Origin: CAYVMN01 sp964452575
Lineage (GTDB): Bacteria > Desulfobacterota > DSM-4660 > Desulfatiglandales > Desulfatiglandaceae
Assembly: GCA_964452575.1 (NCBI GenBank)
Contig: CAYVMN010000004.1
Location: 1-49,048 of the forward strand
Direction of reading: 5' to 3'
Length of the DNA: 49,048 bases
The first letter of the stretch is position 1, and each line of letters opens with the position of its first letter. A program made the translations under genes and the position numbers. This document shows, piece after piece, positions 33,096 to 40,244 of this stretch. The notes under the pieces are model-generated. The model was given only the letters and a program-made list of their open reading frames with translations. It made no database searches and was not told the DNA's origin.

Positions 33096-34055
33096 TCACT
33101 GTTTGAAATGGTCGATGACGCTCTGGATAATTGCATCCAGGTCATAAGAAGGAGAAAAACCTGTCGCGTTTTTCAGCTTTTCGATGTTTGGACAACGCCT
33201 CACCATATCTTCAAACCCCGGGCCATAGGCCTTCTCATAGGAGATATGCTCGATCTCCGAACTGCTATCAGCCATCTCCTTGACCTTCTGGGCCAAGTCG
33301 TTGATAGTTACCTCCTGATCGTTGCCCACATTAAAGACTTCTCCTTCTGCAGCCGGTTCATCCATCAGCCTTGTAATGGCGTCAACGACATCATTGACAT
33401 GGGCAAAACTCCTGGTCTGGGTCCCATCTCCATAAACGGTGATAGCCCTTCCCATCAGTGCACTCTGCACAAAATTGGGCAGGACCATGCCATATTGGCC
33501 TGTCTGGCGAGGGCCTACGGTATTGAAGAGCCTGCCAATCACCACCGGCAGCTTCTTTTCATCAAAGTAGGCAAGTGCTAAGAACTCGTCCAGGGTCTTG
33601 GAGCATGCATAGGCCCAGCGCCGCTTCTTGACCGACCCCATCACACGATTGTCATCCTCTGACAAATTGTGCTCCACATGCTTTCCGTAGACCTCGGAGG
33701 TAGAGGCGATGAAAACCTTTTTCTTAAACCTATTGGCCAATCTCAACACCACCTCTGTCCCCTTCACATTTGTATCCAGTGTCTCCACCGGGTGGTCCAT
33801 AACATTCTTGACGCCGACCGCGGCTGCAAGGTGATAGATATGGTCTATCTTGAAGATCAGTTCGTTCATGAGGGACTCATTTAGTATCGTATCTACTACC
33901 AAATGAATCCTCTTGTGGCTCTGTATCTCTGCTATGTTTGAAAGCCTGCCAGTCCAGAGGTTGTCAATGATAAATACCTCGTCTCCGACCTCCAACAACC
34001 GCTCTGCCAGGTGCGACCCTATAAAGCCGGCTCCCCCTGTAATCAGCACCTTCAT
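33096..34055 (-). CDS. NAD-dependent epimerase/dehydratase (nucleotide-sugar SDR)
   Basis: A 319-residue extended SDR. KVLITGGAGFIGSHLAERLL is the NAD-binding start, IDNLWTGRLSNI follows the acidic end of the second strand, STSEVYG holds the catalytic Ser/Thr and YACSK the Tyr/Lys pair, and GPRQTGQYGMVLP with RSFAHVNDVVDAI marks the sugar-nucleotide site. The GRLFNTVGPRQTG stretch resembles UDP-glucuronate decarboxylase and UDP-glucose 4-epimerase relatives. It lies downstream of the NusG-like and winged-helix regulator genes and upstream of gspE in the same direction, and probably supplies a sugar for the downstream glycan genes. Confidence 0.88.
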   Translation of the reverse strand: MKVLITGGAGFIGSHLAERLLEVGDEVFIIDNLWTGRLSNIAEIQSHKRIHLVVDTILNESLMNELIFKIDHIYHLAAAVGVKNVMDHPVETLDTNVKGTEVVLRLANRFKKKVFIASTSEVYGKHVEHNLSEDDNRVMGSVKKRRWAYACSKTLDEFLALAYFDEKKLPVVIGRLFNTVGPRQTGQYGMVLPNFVQSALMGRAITVYGDGTQTRSFAHVNDVVDAITRLMDEPAAEGEVFNVGNDQEVTINDLAQKVKEMADSSSEIEHISYEKAYGPGFEDMVRRCPNIEKLKNATGFSPSYDLDAIIQSVIDHFKQ

Positions 34056-34109
34056 CTATCTGCTCCCCTTTCAAAGGTCATTACACTCAGCTCACACGGA
34101 AAAATACCT

Positions 34110-34124
34110 GATGCTTGATGCTGG
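34110..34124. repeat. Short heptad array, GATGCTT family
   Basis: Two units, GATGCTT and GATGCTG, plus one G. The 15-mer is identical to the start of the array at 35578, 1.5 kb away. It lies between the SDR gene and the NusG-like gene. No inverted arm is obvious nearby. Confidence 0.6.
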
Positions 34125-34228
34125 CCATCCACATAGCTCCGCTCCTCCAGTTACATCCCTCAAAATGGATAAGATCCTAAAATAATGACAAAATTTGGCC
34201 TAAATCCTCTTCAGGTGCCCTGGCTGTC

Positions 34229-34765
34229 TCAGGCGATCTTCTCCAAGGCCCAATCATCCATCTCCACGGCCAAAGACCGGCGCAATAGCTCCACTGATAC
34301 AACAACCTTGTCCCTCTGCCCCTTGTGACGGAGATAGAACCCGATCAGCCCCTTTAACGGCCCCTCCGCTATCCTTACCAGATCTCCCTTTTTCATATAG
34401 GAACGATTTTGCACTGTACGGTCTGTTCCGTCCAAGATCATCAGGGAGGCGATCTCCTCTTCATTAGCTGGAGCCGGCTGCCCCCTAAAGGCGACCATAC
34501 GCACGACACCCACGGTCTTGATGATCTCATGGTATTGATCGGCCCTGAGAACAGAGTGAACAAAGACATAACCAGGGATCATTGGCACAAGAATCTTTTT
34601 CCGGCGGTCCTTGCGCCGGCTCATGACCTGGATCCGGGGCAAGAAGGCCTCAATGGATTTTCCGGTCAGTCCATCAAAGACCTTCTGCTCGAAACGACTC
34701 CTTGTATGAAGTGCATACCACTTTCCGGATTGACGATTGACGAATGATGATTGACTATCGGGCAT
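34229..34765 (-). CDS. NusG/RfaH-family transcription antiterminator (UpxY/LoaP-like)
   Basis: About 178 residues. The NusG N-terminal domain begins KWYALHTRSRFEQKV, with FLPRIQVMSRRKDRRK, VPMIPGYVFVHS and VRMVAFRGQPAPA; the C-terminal KOW domain is KKGDLVRIAEGPLKGLIGFY. Specialised NusG paralogues of this kind sit at the head of long polysaccharide operons and keep RNA polymerase processive through them, which fits the 20-kb minus-strand run downstream. The residues before KWYALHT (DSQSSFVNRQSG) are encoded by a heptad array (34728-34762), so the native N-terminus has been replaced or extended by repeat DNA. ATG 34765 has only a weak ribosome site; GTG 34786 is possible. Confidence 0.88.
   Translation of the reverse strand: MPDSQSSFVNRQSGKWYALHTRSRFEQKVFDGLTGKSIEAFLPRIQVMSRRKDRRKKILVPMIPGYVFVHSVLRADQYHEIIKTVGVVRMVAFRGQPAPANEEEIASLMILDGTDRTVQNRSYMKKGDLVRIAEGPLKGLIGFYLRHKGQRDKVVVSVELLRRSLAVEMDDWALEKIA
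34728..34762. repeat. Heptad array, GATTGAC family, inside the NusG-like gene
   Basis: Units GATTGAC, GATTGAC, GAATGAT, GATTGAC and TATCGGG, five in a row without gaps, covering codons about 2-13 of the antiterminator on the opposite strand. The family recurs at 39641 (GATTGAC, GATTGTA) and in looser form at 42784. Confidence 0.8.
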
Positions 34766-34802
34766 ATCTCGCCATGGAATAAGCACATCGGTTGTTGTGA
34801 TT

Positions 34803-35381
34803 TTACAGTGTCGCTATCCTATCAGGGTTAACTCCATTCTCGAGAAGGCACTGCATGTCTCGCTCTGTGTCATCGAGACGCGTGAGCAAGATCGCGTCCC
34901 AGTCGTGGAGATCCAACCGGCCCAGATCCTCTGCCTTGAATCCAAAGAAATCATGCCCGTTCTGCCTGTCATCCACGATCCCTACCAACTGTATATCGGT
35001 AAATTGCAGATATAGATATGCCAGCTCGGCCACCTCTCCTGTTCCAAAAAACAGGATGGAATTTATTTGGTCCTCTCTCATTTCTTCGAATTTGCCAATC
35101 AGCAGTTTCTTGATGTCCTTGTAAAAATTTACTGAGTATTGTAAGTATTCTACGGTTAGCTTGCTCTTTCTTGCCAGTCCTTCAGGGGTCAGAAAATATT
35201 TCACCCTGTTTCTGGGCATGGTCCTGACCTTGAAATAGCCCTTTTTGACAAGCCTTTTGAGGAACGTGTTAACCAGCCCTAGGGATAGGTTTAGACGGCG
35301 TGATAGCTCCCTTTGACTGGAGCTGCTATCCCTTTCAATCTCTCCCATTAACCTAAGTATATGAATGGCTTCCTTGTCCAT
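34803..35381 (-). CDS. EPS-associated MarR/winged-helix regulator with Rossmann-like C-terminus
   Basis: A 192-residue protein. Residues 1-80 are a winged helix-turn-helix: SQRELSRRLNLSLGLVNTFL is the helix-turn-helix and KVRTMPRNRVKYFLTPEG the wing, as in the EPS-associated MarR group. Residues about 105-190 form a Rossmann-like segment (SILFFGTGEVAELAYLYLQ then LVGIVDD), similar to the N-terminal domain of PglD and to CoA-binding folds, which could sense a nucleotide or sugar nucleotide. It stands first in the minus-strand run (regulator, NusG-like, SDR, gsp operon, glycan genes), 37 nt before the antiterminator. A perfect dyad within its promoter region suggests autoregulation. Confidence 0.82.
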   Translation of the reverse strand: MDKEAIHILRLMGEIERDSSSSQRELSRRLNLSLGLVNTFLKRLVKKGYFKVRTMPRNRVKYFLTPEGLARKSKLTVEYLQYSVNFYKDIKKLLIGKFEEMREDQINSILFFGTGEVAELAYLYLQFTDIQLVGIVDDRQNGHDFFGFKAEDLGRLDLHDWDAILLTRLDDTERDMQCLLENGVNPDRIATL

Positions 35382-35452
35382 TTAGACAACCCAGAGAGAC
35401 AAAATTATCATTCTAGGCACAGCCCTCGGCTGGAAATCACTTTTCCGGTAAG

Positions 35453-35479
35453 TGTTCATTAATTGAACATTTTTGTCAA
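35453..35479 (-). promoter_or_regulatory. Promoter with operator-like palindrome for the EPS regulator
   Basis: Minus-strand TTGACA (35474-35479) is followed within the expected spacer by a perfect dyad TGTTCA-N5-TGAACA (35453-35469). A -10 hexamer near 35451-35456 would be poor (AACACT), so the -35 and dyad are better supported than the -10. The site is about 75 nt upstream of the regulator's start, a natural place for autoregulation. Confidence 0.5.
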
Positions 35480-35559
35480 GCAAAATTTGACTGTCATATA
35501 CTCCAGCCGTGTATATAGGCTGATAGCTTAGAATTTATTTCACATTTTATATCATACTC

Positions 35560-36089
35560 TCATAGAAGAAATGGCCAGATGCTTGATGCTGGTCTCTGGA
35601 TTCTGGATGCAATAAGGAATTCGTTTTCTTCTCCGTGATCAGGCAGCATCTTTGAGGAAAATAGTCTCTTCGAGCTGCCAAACCGAAAGACGGTGTACAT
35701 AACCGCACTGCTTTGTGCCTTCTTACGACCCTTAAAAGCATAGGCTTTTTCCTGCGCGATACCGATAAATACAACCCCATTTTTCACAGGGTATTTCCTG
35801 CGCATCTGAGCAGCAATGTCATCTTTACGTTCCCTATGTTTAAAATGGACGATGGGAACATTGTTTTCTTCGGCATATTGTTTTATGTTTCGGACAAAAT
35901 CTTGCGTCATCTGTTTAATAGAGCCAGTGATGGAACCTTCTGTTTGCGATGTTGAACAAGAAAGGCTACCAATTGCCCCGGTATTTGAAGATTGGGAATA
36001 TATCCATTAAGATAAATTCTATCCAAGCACTCTACATCAAGCGCTACATGATTCCGAAGCAAGGTGTTTATGTTTGCAATATACAACAT
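35560..36089 (-). pseudogene. Frameshifted and truncated remnant of a conserved protein of unknown function
   Basis: Two minus-strand frames join into one family-like sequence. The first, from ATG 36089, contains HVALDVECLDRIYLNGYIPNLQ and ends in LALLNR at a TGA (35907). The second continues at the overlapping ATG (35910) with MTQDFVRNIKQYAEENNVPI and VHFKHRERKDDIAAQMRRKY, then NGVVFIGIAQEKAYAFKGRKK. One lost base explains the frame change. After about residue 130 the familiar sequence stops, and the rest runs into a heptad array, so the 3' half of an originally roughly 400-residue gene is missing. I recognise the family from many bacteria but know no function. An active ATGA-coupled pair is possible but less likely given the truncation. 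Confidence 0.6.
35578..35612. repeat. Heptad array, GATGCTT family, left arm of a 1-kb inverted pair
   Basis: Units GATGCTT, GATGCTG, GTCTCTG, GATTCTG, GATGCAA. The reverse complement of the array at 36550 matches it over about 32 nt with roughly four mismatches. Between the two lie the pseudogene and the S23-type gene. Confidence 0.85.
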
Positions 36090-36140
36090 TTGGTAGAAAC
36101 ATCGATACCTTAGCCATTACCCAAAAAGAGAAGGATATCC

Positions 36141-36518
36141 ATGAGCTATAAGAAATTGGTGATTTGGCAGGAAGCCCGGCAAATGGTCCTTGATATTCAC
36201 AACATGACATTGAATAAGCTGCCTCAATTCGAGTCATATGAAAAAGGGACCCAAATCCGACGTTCCATTAAATCGGTCAAATCCAATCTCGTTGAGGGTT
36301 ACGGCAGGAGGCGATACAAACAGGAATTCATTCGCTTCTTGACTTATTCACTCTCCTCTTGCGACGAAACGACGGATCATTTGGAAACATTGTATGAAAC
36401 CGAATCTCTGAAGGATGAGATCCTATACCAAAACCTTCATGAACGCTTACAGACTTTGGGAAAGAAAATAAACCTCTTTATTCAATCGGTAGAAAAGGAA
36501 CATAAGACGGATCAATGA
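36141..36518 (+). CDS. Four-helix-bundle protein (S23 / 23S rRNA intervening-sequence family)
   Basis: A 125-residue all-helical protein. YKKLVIWQEARQMVLDIHNM opens helix 1; the signature QIRRSIKSVKSNLVEGYGRR and EFIRFLTYSLSSCDET follows, typical of the TIGR02436 four-helix-bundle family. These small basic proteins were first seen encoded in 23S rRNA intervening sequences; a related protein is the Avd factor of diversity-generating retroelements. No reverse transcriptase or rRNA gene is in the window, so this copy is solitary. A GGATATCC-type ribosome site precedes the ATG at only moderate quality. It is the only apparently intact gene between the inverted heptad arms at 35578 and 36550. Confidence 0.85.
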   Translation: MSYKKLVIWQEARQMVLDIHNMTLNKLPQFESYEKGTQIRRSIKSVKSNLVEGYGRRRYKQEFIRFLTYSLSSCDETTDHLETLYETESLKDEILYQNLHERLQTLGKKINLFIQSVEKEHKTDQ

Positions 36519-36549
36519 GGGTACTGGATAAGATCAATGGGAAATCCTT

Positions 36550-36584
36550 CATCCAGCATCCAGTAACCAGCATCTAGCATCGCT
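36550..36584. repeat. Heptad array, CATCCAG family, right arm of a 1-kb inverted pair
   Basis: Units CATCCAG, CATCCAG, TAACCAG, CATCTAG, CATCGCT. It is the inverted partner of 35578-35612. The surrounding stretch 36519-36715 holds no gene. Confidence 0.85.
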
Positions 36585-36715
36585 TCGCTTCAAGCAATGC
36601 AATATGTTTTTCTCAACCCGTCGGTTTGAGGCGGAGCTTCGTTAGCTGTATACATCAGCGGCTTTCATAGGCCTATTTAAGAGACTTCTTTAGGGCAACA
36701 AAGGAGAGGTGAGTC

Positions 36716-36919
36716 ATGGAATGTAATAAAGAAGAAAACCTGGAAAGATGCAATTGCTCTTATGAGCCGTGCCCCAGGAAAGGCGTGTGCTGCGAGTGTA
36801 TTGCCTATCACCTCAAATCGAGACAGTTACCGGGCTGTTGCTTCCCAGGGGATGCGGAAGCCACCTATGACCGTTCTTTTGCCCATTTTTCACGGCTTGT
36901 TCAGACGAAAAAGGTATAA
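36716..36919 (+). CDS. DUF6485 family cysteine-rich small protein
   Basis: A 67-residue protein with the dense pattern CNCSYEPCPRKGVCCECIAY followed by LPGCCFPGDAEATYDRSF. Counting Cys3 there are nine cysteines, eight of them between residues 12 and 42, so it probably binds a metal or Fe-S cluster. This matches DUF6485, a small family of anaerobic bacteria without known function. The ATG is preceded by a strong AGGAGAGGTGA ribosome site. It stands alone between the repeat-bracketed segment and tRNA-Pro. Confidence 0.8.
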   Translation: MECNKEENLERCNCSYEPCPRKGVCCECIAYHLKSRQLPGCCFPGDAEATYDRSFAHFSRLVQTKKV

Positions 36920-36973
36920 TAATCCGGATAAAGCGGGACCAATTGTTCTGATGGTTCTCAGAAACAGGTTAAA

Positions 36974-37050
36974 TGGTCGGGACGACTGGATTTGAACCAG
37001 CGACTCCCGCGTCCCGAACGCGGTGCTCTACCAGACTGAGCCACGTCCCG
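36974..37050 (-). tRNA. tRNA-Pro (anticodon CGG), CCA encoded
   Basis: Complete cloverleaf on the minus strand: acceptor stem CGGGACG / CGTCCCG with A discriminator and genomic CCA, D stem GCTC/GAGC, anticodon stem CCGCG/CGCGG around loop TTCGGGA (anticodon CGG), and T arm GCTGG-TTCAAAT-CCAGT. It is 74 nt plus CCA. It lies downstream of pyrE on the same strand. It is distinct from the partial tRNA-Pro(TGG) at 44997. Confidence 0.95.
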
Positions 37051-37156
37051 ACTTTTGAAAGCATAACCCATTCTTCCCCAAGGGGCAAGGACAAATTATC
37101 TATGGACCTCCCCAAATGCTGGGGCAGATGCCTCCCAGATTCGGGCACGGCCTTTT

Positions 37157-37915
37157 TCAATTGACACCGTACATTTCAAGGTATGCGTCAAACTCCGCCT
37201 TTGTCCTTTCATCGATGGGGACACGTCTGCCCTGGTTAAGCACAGGCACCTTTTCCTGGTAAAGATACTCTATGACCTCCCTTATGCCGGCCAAAGGATA
37301 AACCGGGATTCCGCTTTTTTGCTCAAAGTCCCGAATGGCATCATGCCCCTTAGTGCCGGCAATTATATTCCCACCTTTGTCATAAACCGCTGTTGTCTGC
37401 TCCCTGTCAATCCCGATCCCGATTCCTATTACACTGATTTTCATCTCTAAAGCACAGGCCTCGGTTTCAATTTTCTTTAACAAGTCATATTTGGTCCCCA
37501 TTGAGGTTGCCACGTCATCTACAATGAATATGCGACACCCGTCAAAAAGGGCCTTGTTCACCAGAATGCTCTTTGATACGCTGCTCTCTCCATGGGTCTT
37601 GGCCTCTTTTCTGTCATAGTCAAAGACCATATCAACCCGGTGCTCCTGCCAGAGGGCAATGGCAGTTGCAATGGCGATTGCGCTCCCCTTGTAAGAAGGC
37701 CCCAAAATGATGTCTGTATCTTTGACCAACCCCTGTGACATCATCATGCCAGCAAAAAATGAACCCATCTCAATGCTCAAGCGGCCGGTCCTGAAAACGG
37801 CCAGATTTACAAAATAGGGGGTAGGGCGCCCATCTTTCAGGACAAGGTCATTGTCAAAAAAAATAGCCCCTGTCTCTGCCAAGGTCAGGGCGAATCTTTT
37901 CTTATAGTCTTTCAT
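37157..37915 (-). CDS. pyrE: Orotate phosphoribosyltransferase
   Basis: A 252-residue enzyme that joins orotate and PRPP to give OMP in pyrimidine synthesis. The PRPP-binding motif appears as CRIFIVDDVATSMGTK, and the catalytic flexible loop as DYDRKEAKTHGES with the conserved Lys and His. ILGPSYKGSAIAIATAIAL is the family's GPAYKGI segment. It is longer than the roughly 210-residue Escherichia enzyme, with extra sequence around residues 175-210 (IGIGIDREQTTAVYDKGG), a form found in other bacteria. The ATG follows AGGGGA at suitable spacing. It is probably transcribed alone or with the downstream tRNA. Confidence 0.93.
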   Translation of the reverse strand: MKDYKKRFALTLAETGAIFFDNDLVLKDGRPTPYFVNLAVFRTGRLSIEMGSFFAGMMMSQGLVKDTDIILGPSYKGSAIAIATAIALWQEHRVDMVFDYDRKEAKTHGESSVSKSILVNKALFDGCRIFIVDDVATSMGTKYDLLKKIETEACALEMKISVIGIGIGIDREQTTAVYDKGGNIIAGTKGHDAIRDFEQKSGIPVYPLAGIREVIEYLYQEKVPVLNQGRRVPIDERTKAEFDAYLEMYGVN

Positions 37916-37981
37916 AGAAAATCCCCTTTCTGGAACTCCAGAATAGGCCGAATCAAGGCATCCATCAATAACAGTTTCGGC

Positions 37982-40132
37982 TCATTGTGGATTAGCGGGA
38001 TTTTTCGCGCCCTTTAACCGCAAAGCCCTTTCCAACCCTTGCCGGGCCTCGCCGAGCCCCGGCCTGATCTGTAGTGCCTTAGAAAAATGTTCGATGCCGC
38101 CGTCCAAGTCCCCCTGGCGCATCAGAACAACTCCTAGTTTACTGTGTGCCTTAGCATCATCTGGCTCCAGCCGAACTGCTTCGGACAAATGGCGCCCTGC
38201 TTCCTGGATTTTGCCCTCCAGGATAAGGGCCTGTGCCAAGTTCCGGTGTATCTCGGCATTGTGGGGCGCAATTTCCAGCGCCTTTGAGAAATGGGTGAGG
38301 GCATCTGTGAGATTTCCCTGCTTAGCTAATGCAATCCCCAGGTTATTGTGGGCTTTCGCAAACTTGGGGTCGATGCGAATCGCCTCAGAAAATTGTAGAA
38401 CTGCATCCTGAAGCCGGCCCAGCCTCATAAAAGCATTTCCTAGGCTGCTATGGATAACAGCATCACCTGGTCTAATGCGCATTGCTTCCAACAAATGACT
38501 TAAGGCATTATGGAGCTGTCCCACCTCCATCAGCACAACCCCCAAATTAAGGCGCGCTGCGACATAATCGCGCTTAATATGTAGCGCCTCGTAATAGCTC
38601 TCGATTGCTTCATACGGTCGTTTGCTCCTATAAAAAGCGTTTCCTAGGTTATAGTAGGCCCTGAAGTTCTGGGGGCTCTTGGATACCACATCGGACCAGA
38701 GTATTACCCCGTTCTGATATGTTCTGTTCCTCAGGTAGGTGGTCGTTCCAATGGAGAATATAACTAGGAAGGGGATGACGACACCCCATGGTCGTTTGGC
38801 CGGTAAGAGACAAAATACTACATAGGCTGCCACAATAGCAAAACCGAACATCGGAAGGTAAAGGCGGTGCTCGAACAACGCATCGCTTATAGGAAAAATG
38901 CTTGACTCCACTGAGAGGGCAATGAAAAACCAAAAGATGCCGAGGCTTATGATTGGCCGCTTCCTTAGGTTCCACACCCCAAGGCCGATGACTGCTATCA
39001 GGAAGAGAAAGGCTACAGGGGTGTAACCGTCAAAAAATCCTGTCTTAAAGGGGTACACATAATCCAGATTTTGACCCACCGGCAGGAATAATAAACGGAT
39101 ATATATTACTACCACATTAAGTTGGGTGCAGAGGTAATTCCATGGGCTGATGGCCCATCCATGTGCTTGTAACATCCCAGAGACATCTTCCAGCAAGCTT
39201 CCGAATTGAACTCCACCCCTAAAGATACCGGAAACATACAGAATGAAGACCCCCATAAGCACAAATACCGGGGCAAACCACACCAATTTTCTCTTCCAGC
39301 CCTGCCAAGTTCTGTCAAAAAGGATATACTCCACGAGAAGAATCGCGCCAGGCAGACTTGCCGCATTCTGTTTGCATAAAAAGGCCAGGATGCCACAAAG
39401 GAAAGAGAGAACAAAGTAGGCAATAAGCTGAAAGCTGAAAGCTGAAAGGGAGCGACTCCCTAAGCTTTGAACTTTGAGCTTCGAGCCTTCAGCTACAAGC
39501 CTCGCTTTTATATACAAGAGGACGGACAAGAAATAGAACATAGCTGCCATGGAAGTATACCGCTGAACTGTATATGTAACTGCCTGGGTCTGAAGAGGGT
39601 GCGCGACAAAGATAAGGGCAGTAAACAACGACATTAATGGGATTGACGATTGTAAATTGGCAGGTCGTGTACACCGGACTTCGGACTTCGGACTTCGGAC
39701 TTCGTACCCTCCACCTGGCAAACCATTAATCACTTGAGCAGGGGAAATAAACAGTCGCTTGAATATGGCCAATGCCAAGAAATAGACGAGGAATCCATTT
39801 ATGACATGGATCAGGACATTGACCAAGTGGTAGCCAAGAACATTCAGTTTGCCGATTTTATAATTGAGGGCAAACGTTAATTCAACGAGCGGCCTGGGAG
39901 AAAAGAGTTCTCGGGGCGAAAAGTATCTCCTCAAATCCCTGATCTTGACCTTATTTTCAATCTGCTCTACCCCATCAAAAACAAATGGTGAACGATAGAT
40001 GTTACTGTAGATAGCCCCAGTAACAAACGCAATAATGATCAATGCAGTCCAGGGTCTTGTTAATTGATACGAAATGACCTTGAAAAAGGATATCGAATCA
40101 TTTCTAGTGCTACCGACTGCCATTTGCCACAT
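37982..40132 (-). CDS. TMTC-like membrane protein with TPR repeats
   Basis: A 716-residue protein. The first 480 residues carry about ten membrane segments of GT-C type, with YRSPFVFDGVEQIENK in the first loop (acidic residue at the catalytic position) and HPLQTQAVTYTVQRYTSM, the signature of TMTC/O-mannosyltransferase-like proteins. Six TPRs follow from about residue 500 (for example AYYNLGNAFYRSKRPYEAIE, then AHNNLGIALAKQGNLTDALT). It probably transfers a sugar to exported proteins in the periplasm. Two loops contain foreign-looking peptides encoded by heptad arrays: YEVRSPKSEVR (39675-39709) and SKLKVQSL...LSAFSFQL (39426-39495). Both keep the frame. No strong ribosome site precedes ATG 40132; ATG 40123 is an alternative. 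Confidence 0.8.
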   Translation of the reverse strand: MWQMAVGSTRNDSISFFKVISYQLTRPWTALIIIAFVTGAIYSNIYRSPFVFDGVEQIENKVKIRDLRRYFSPRELFSPRPLVELTFALNYKIGKLNVLGYHLVNVLIHVINGFLVYFLALAIFKRLFISPAQVINGLPGGGYEVRSPKSEVRCTRPANLQSSIPLMSLFTALIFVAHPLQTQAVTYTVQRYTSMAAMFYFLSVLLYIKARLVAEGSKLKVQSLGSRSLSAFSFQLIAYFVLSFLCGILAFLCKQNAASLPGAILLVEYILFDRTWQGWKRKLVWFAPVFVLMGVFILYVSGIFRGGVQFGSLLEDVSGMLQAHGWAISPWNYLCTQLNVVVIYIRLLFLPVGQNLDYVYPFKTGFFDGYTPVAFLFLIAVIGLGVWNLRKRPIISLGIFWFFIALSVESSIFPISDALFEHRLYLPMFGFAIVAAYVVFCLLPAKRPWGVVIPFLVIFSIGTTTYLRNRTYQNGVILWSDVVSKSPQNFRAYYNLGNAFYRSKRPYEAIESYYEALHIKRDYVAARLNLGVVLMEVGQLHNALSHLLEAMRIRPGDAVIHSSLGNAFMRLGRLQDAVLQFSEAIRIDPKFAKAHNNLGIALAKQGNLTDALTHFSKALEIAPHNAEIHRNLAQALILEGKIQEAGRHLSEAVRLEPDDAKAHSKLGVVLMRQGDLDGGIEHFSKALQIRPGLGEARQGLERALRLKGAKNPANPQ
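39426..39495. repeat. Seventy-base heptad hairpin inside the TMTC-like gene
   Basis: Ten 7-nt units. The left side is AGCTGAA three times. The centre is a perfect short palindrome, AGGGAG-CGA-CTCCCT. The right side is TAAGCTT, TGAACTT, TGAGCTT, CGAGCCT, TCAGCTA. Outer units pair (AGCTGAA with TTCAGCT). It is read through in frame on the minus strand as part of a loop between membrane segments. Confidence 0.88.
39641..39710. repeat. Second heptad array inside the TMTC-like gene
   Basis: GATTGAC, GATTGTA and AATTGGC (39641-39661), then CGGACTT four times (39675-39702) and CGTACCC. The total is about 70 nt, the same size as the hairpin 150 nt away. The first part belongs to the family in the NusG-like gene. 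On the minus strand it encodes the YEVRSPKSEVR loop without breaking the frame. Confidence 0.8.
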
Positions 40133-40244
40133 TATGTATGATAAGGGTATTTATGTTTAGAACTTCCTCTTGACAAGGACCCGAAAAGGCGATACGAAAT
40201 AAGCTAATTTGAGTTATGCTAACCCTTGATTAGGAGGTATAACC

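Noticed and set aside
33066..33581. Plus-strand 171-codon frame opposite the SDR epimerase
   Set aside because: Shadow of a clear SDR gene; no independent coding signal.
34229..34786. Housekeeping NusG
   Set aside because: No ribosomal-protein or secE neighbours and a polysaccharide-operon setting; assigned to the specialised antiterminator group instead.
36141..36518. Diversity-generating retroelement accessory gene (Avd)
   Set aside because: The fold family fits, but there is no reverse transcriptase, template repeat or variable repeat nearby.
35578..36584. Conventional insertion sequence
   Set aside because: No transposase with a DDE, HUH or serine motif lies between the arms, and no clear target duplication is visible. 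Kept as a possible non-autonomous unit only.
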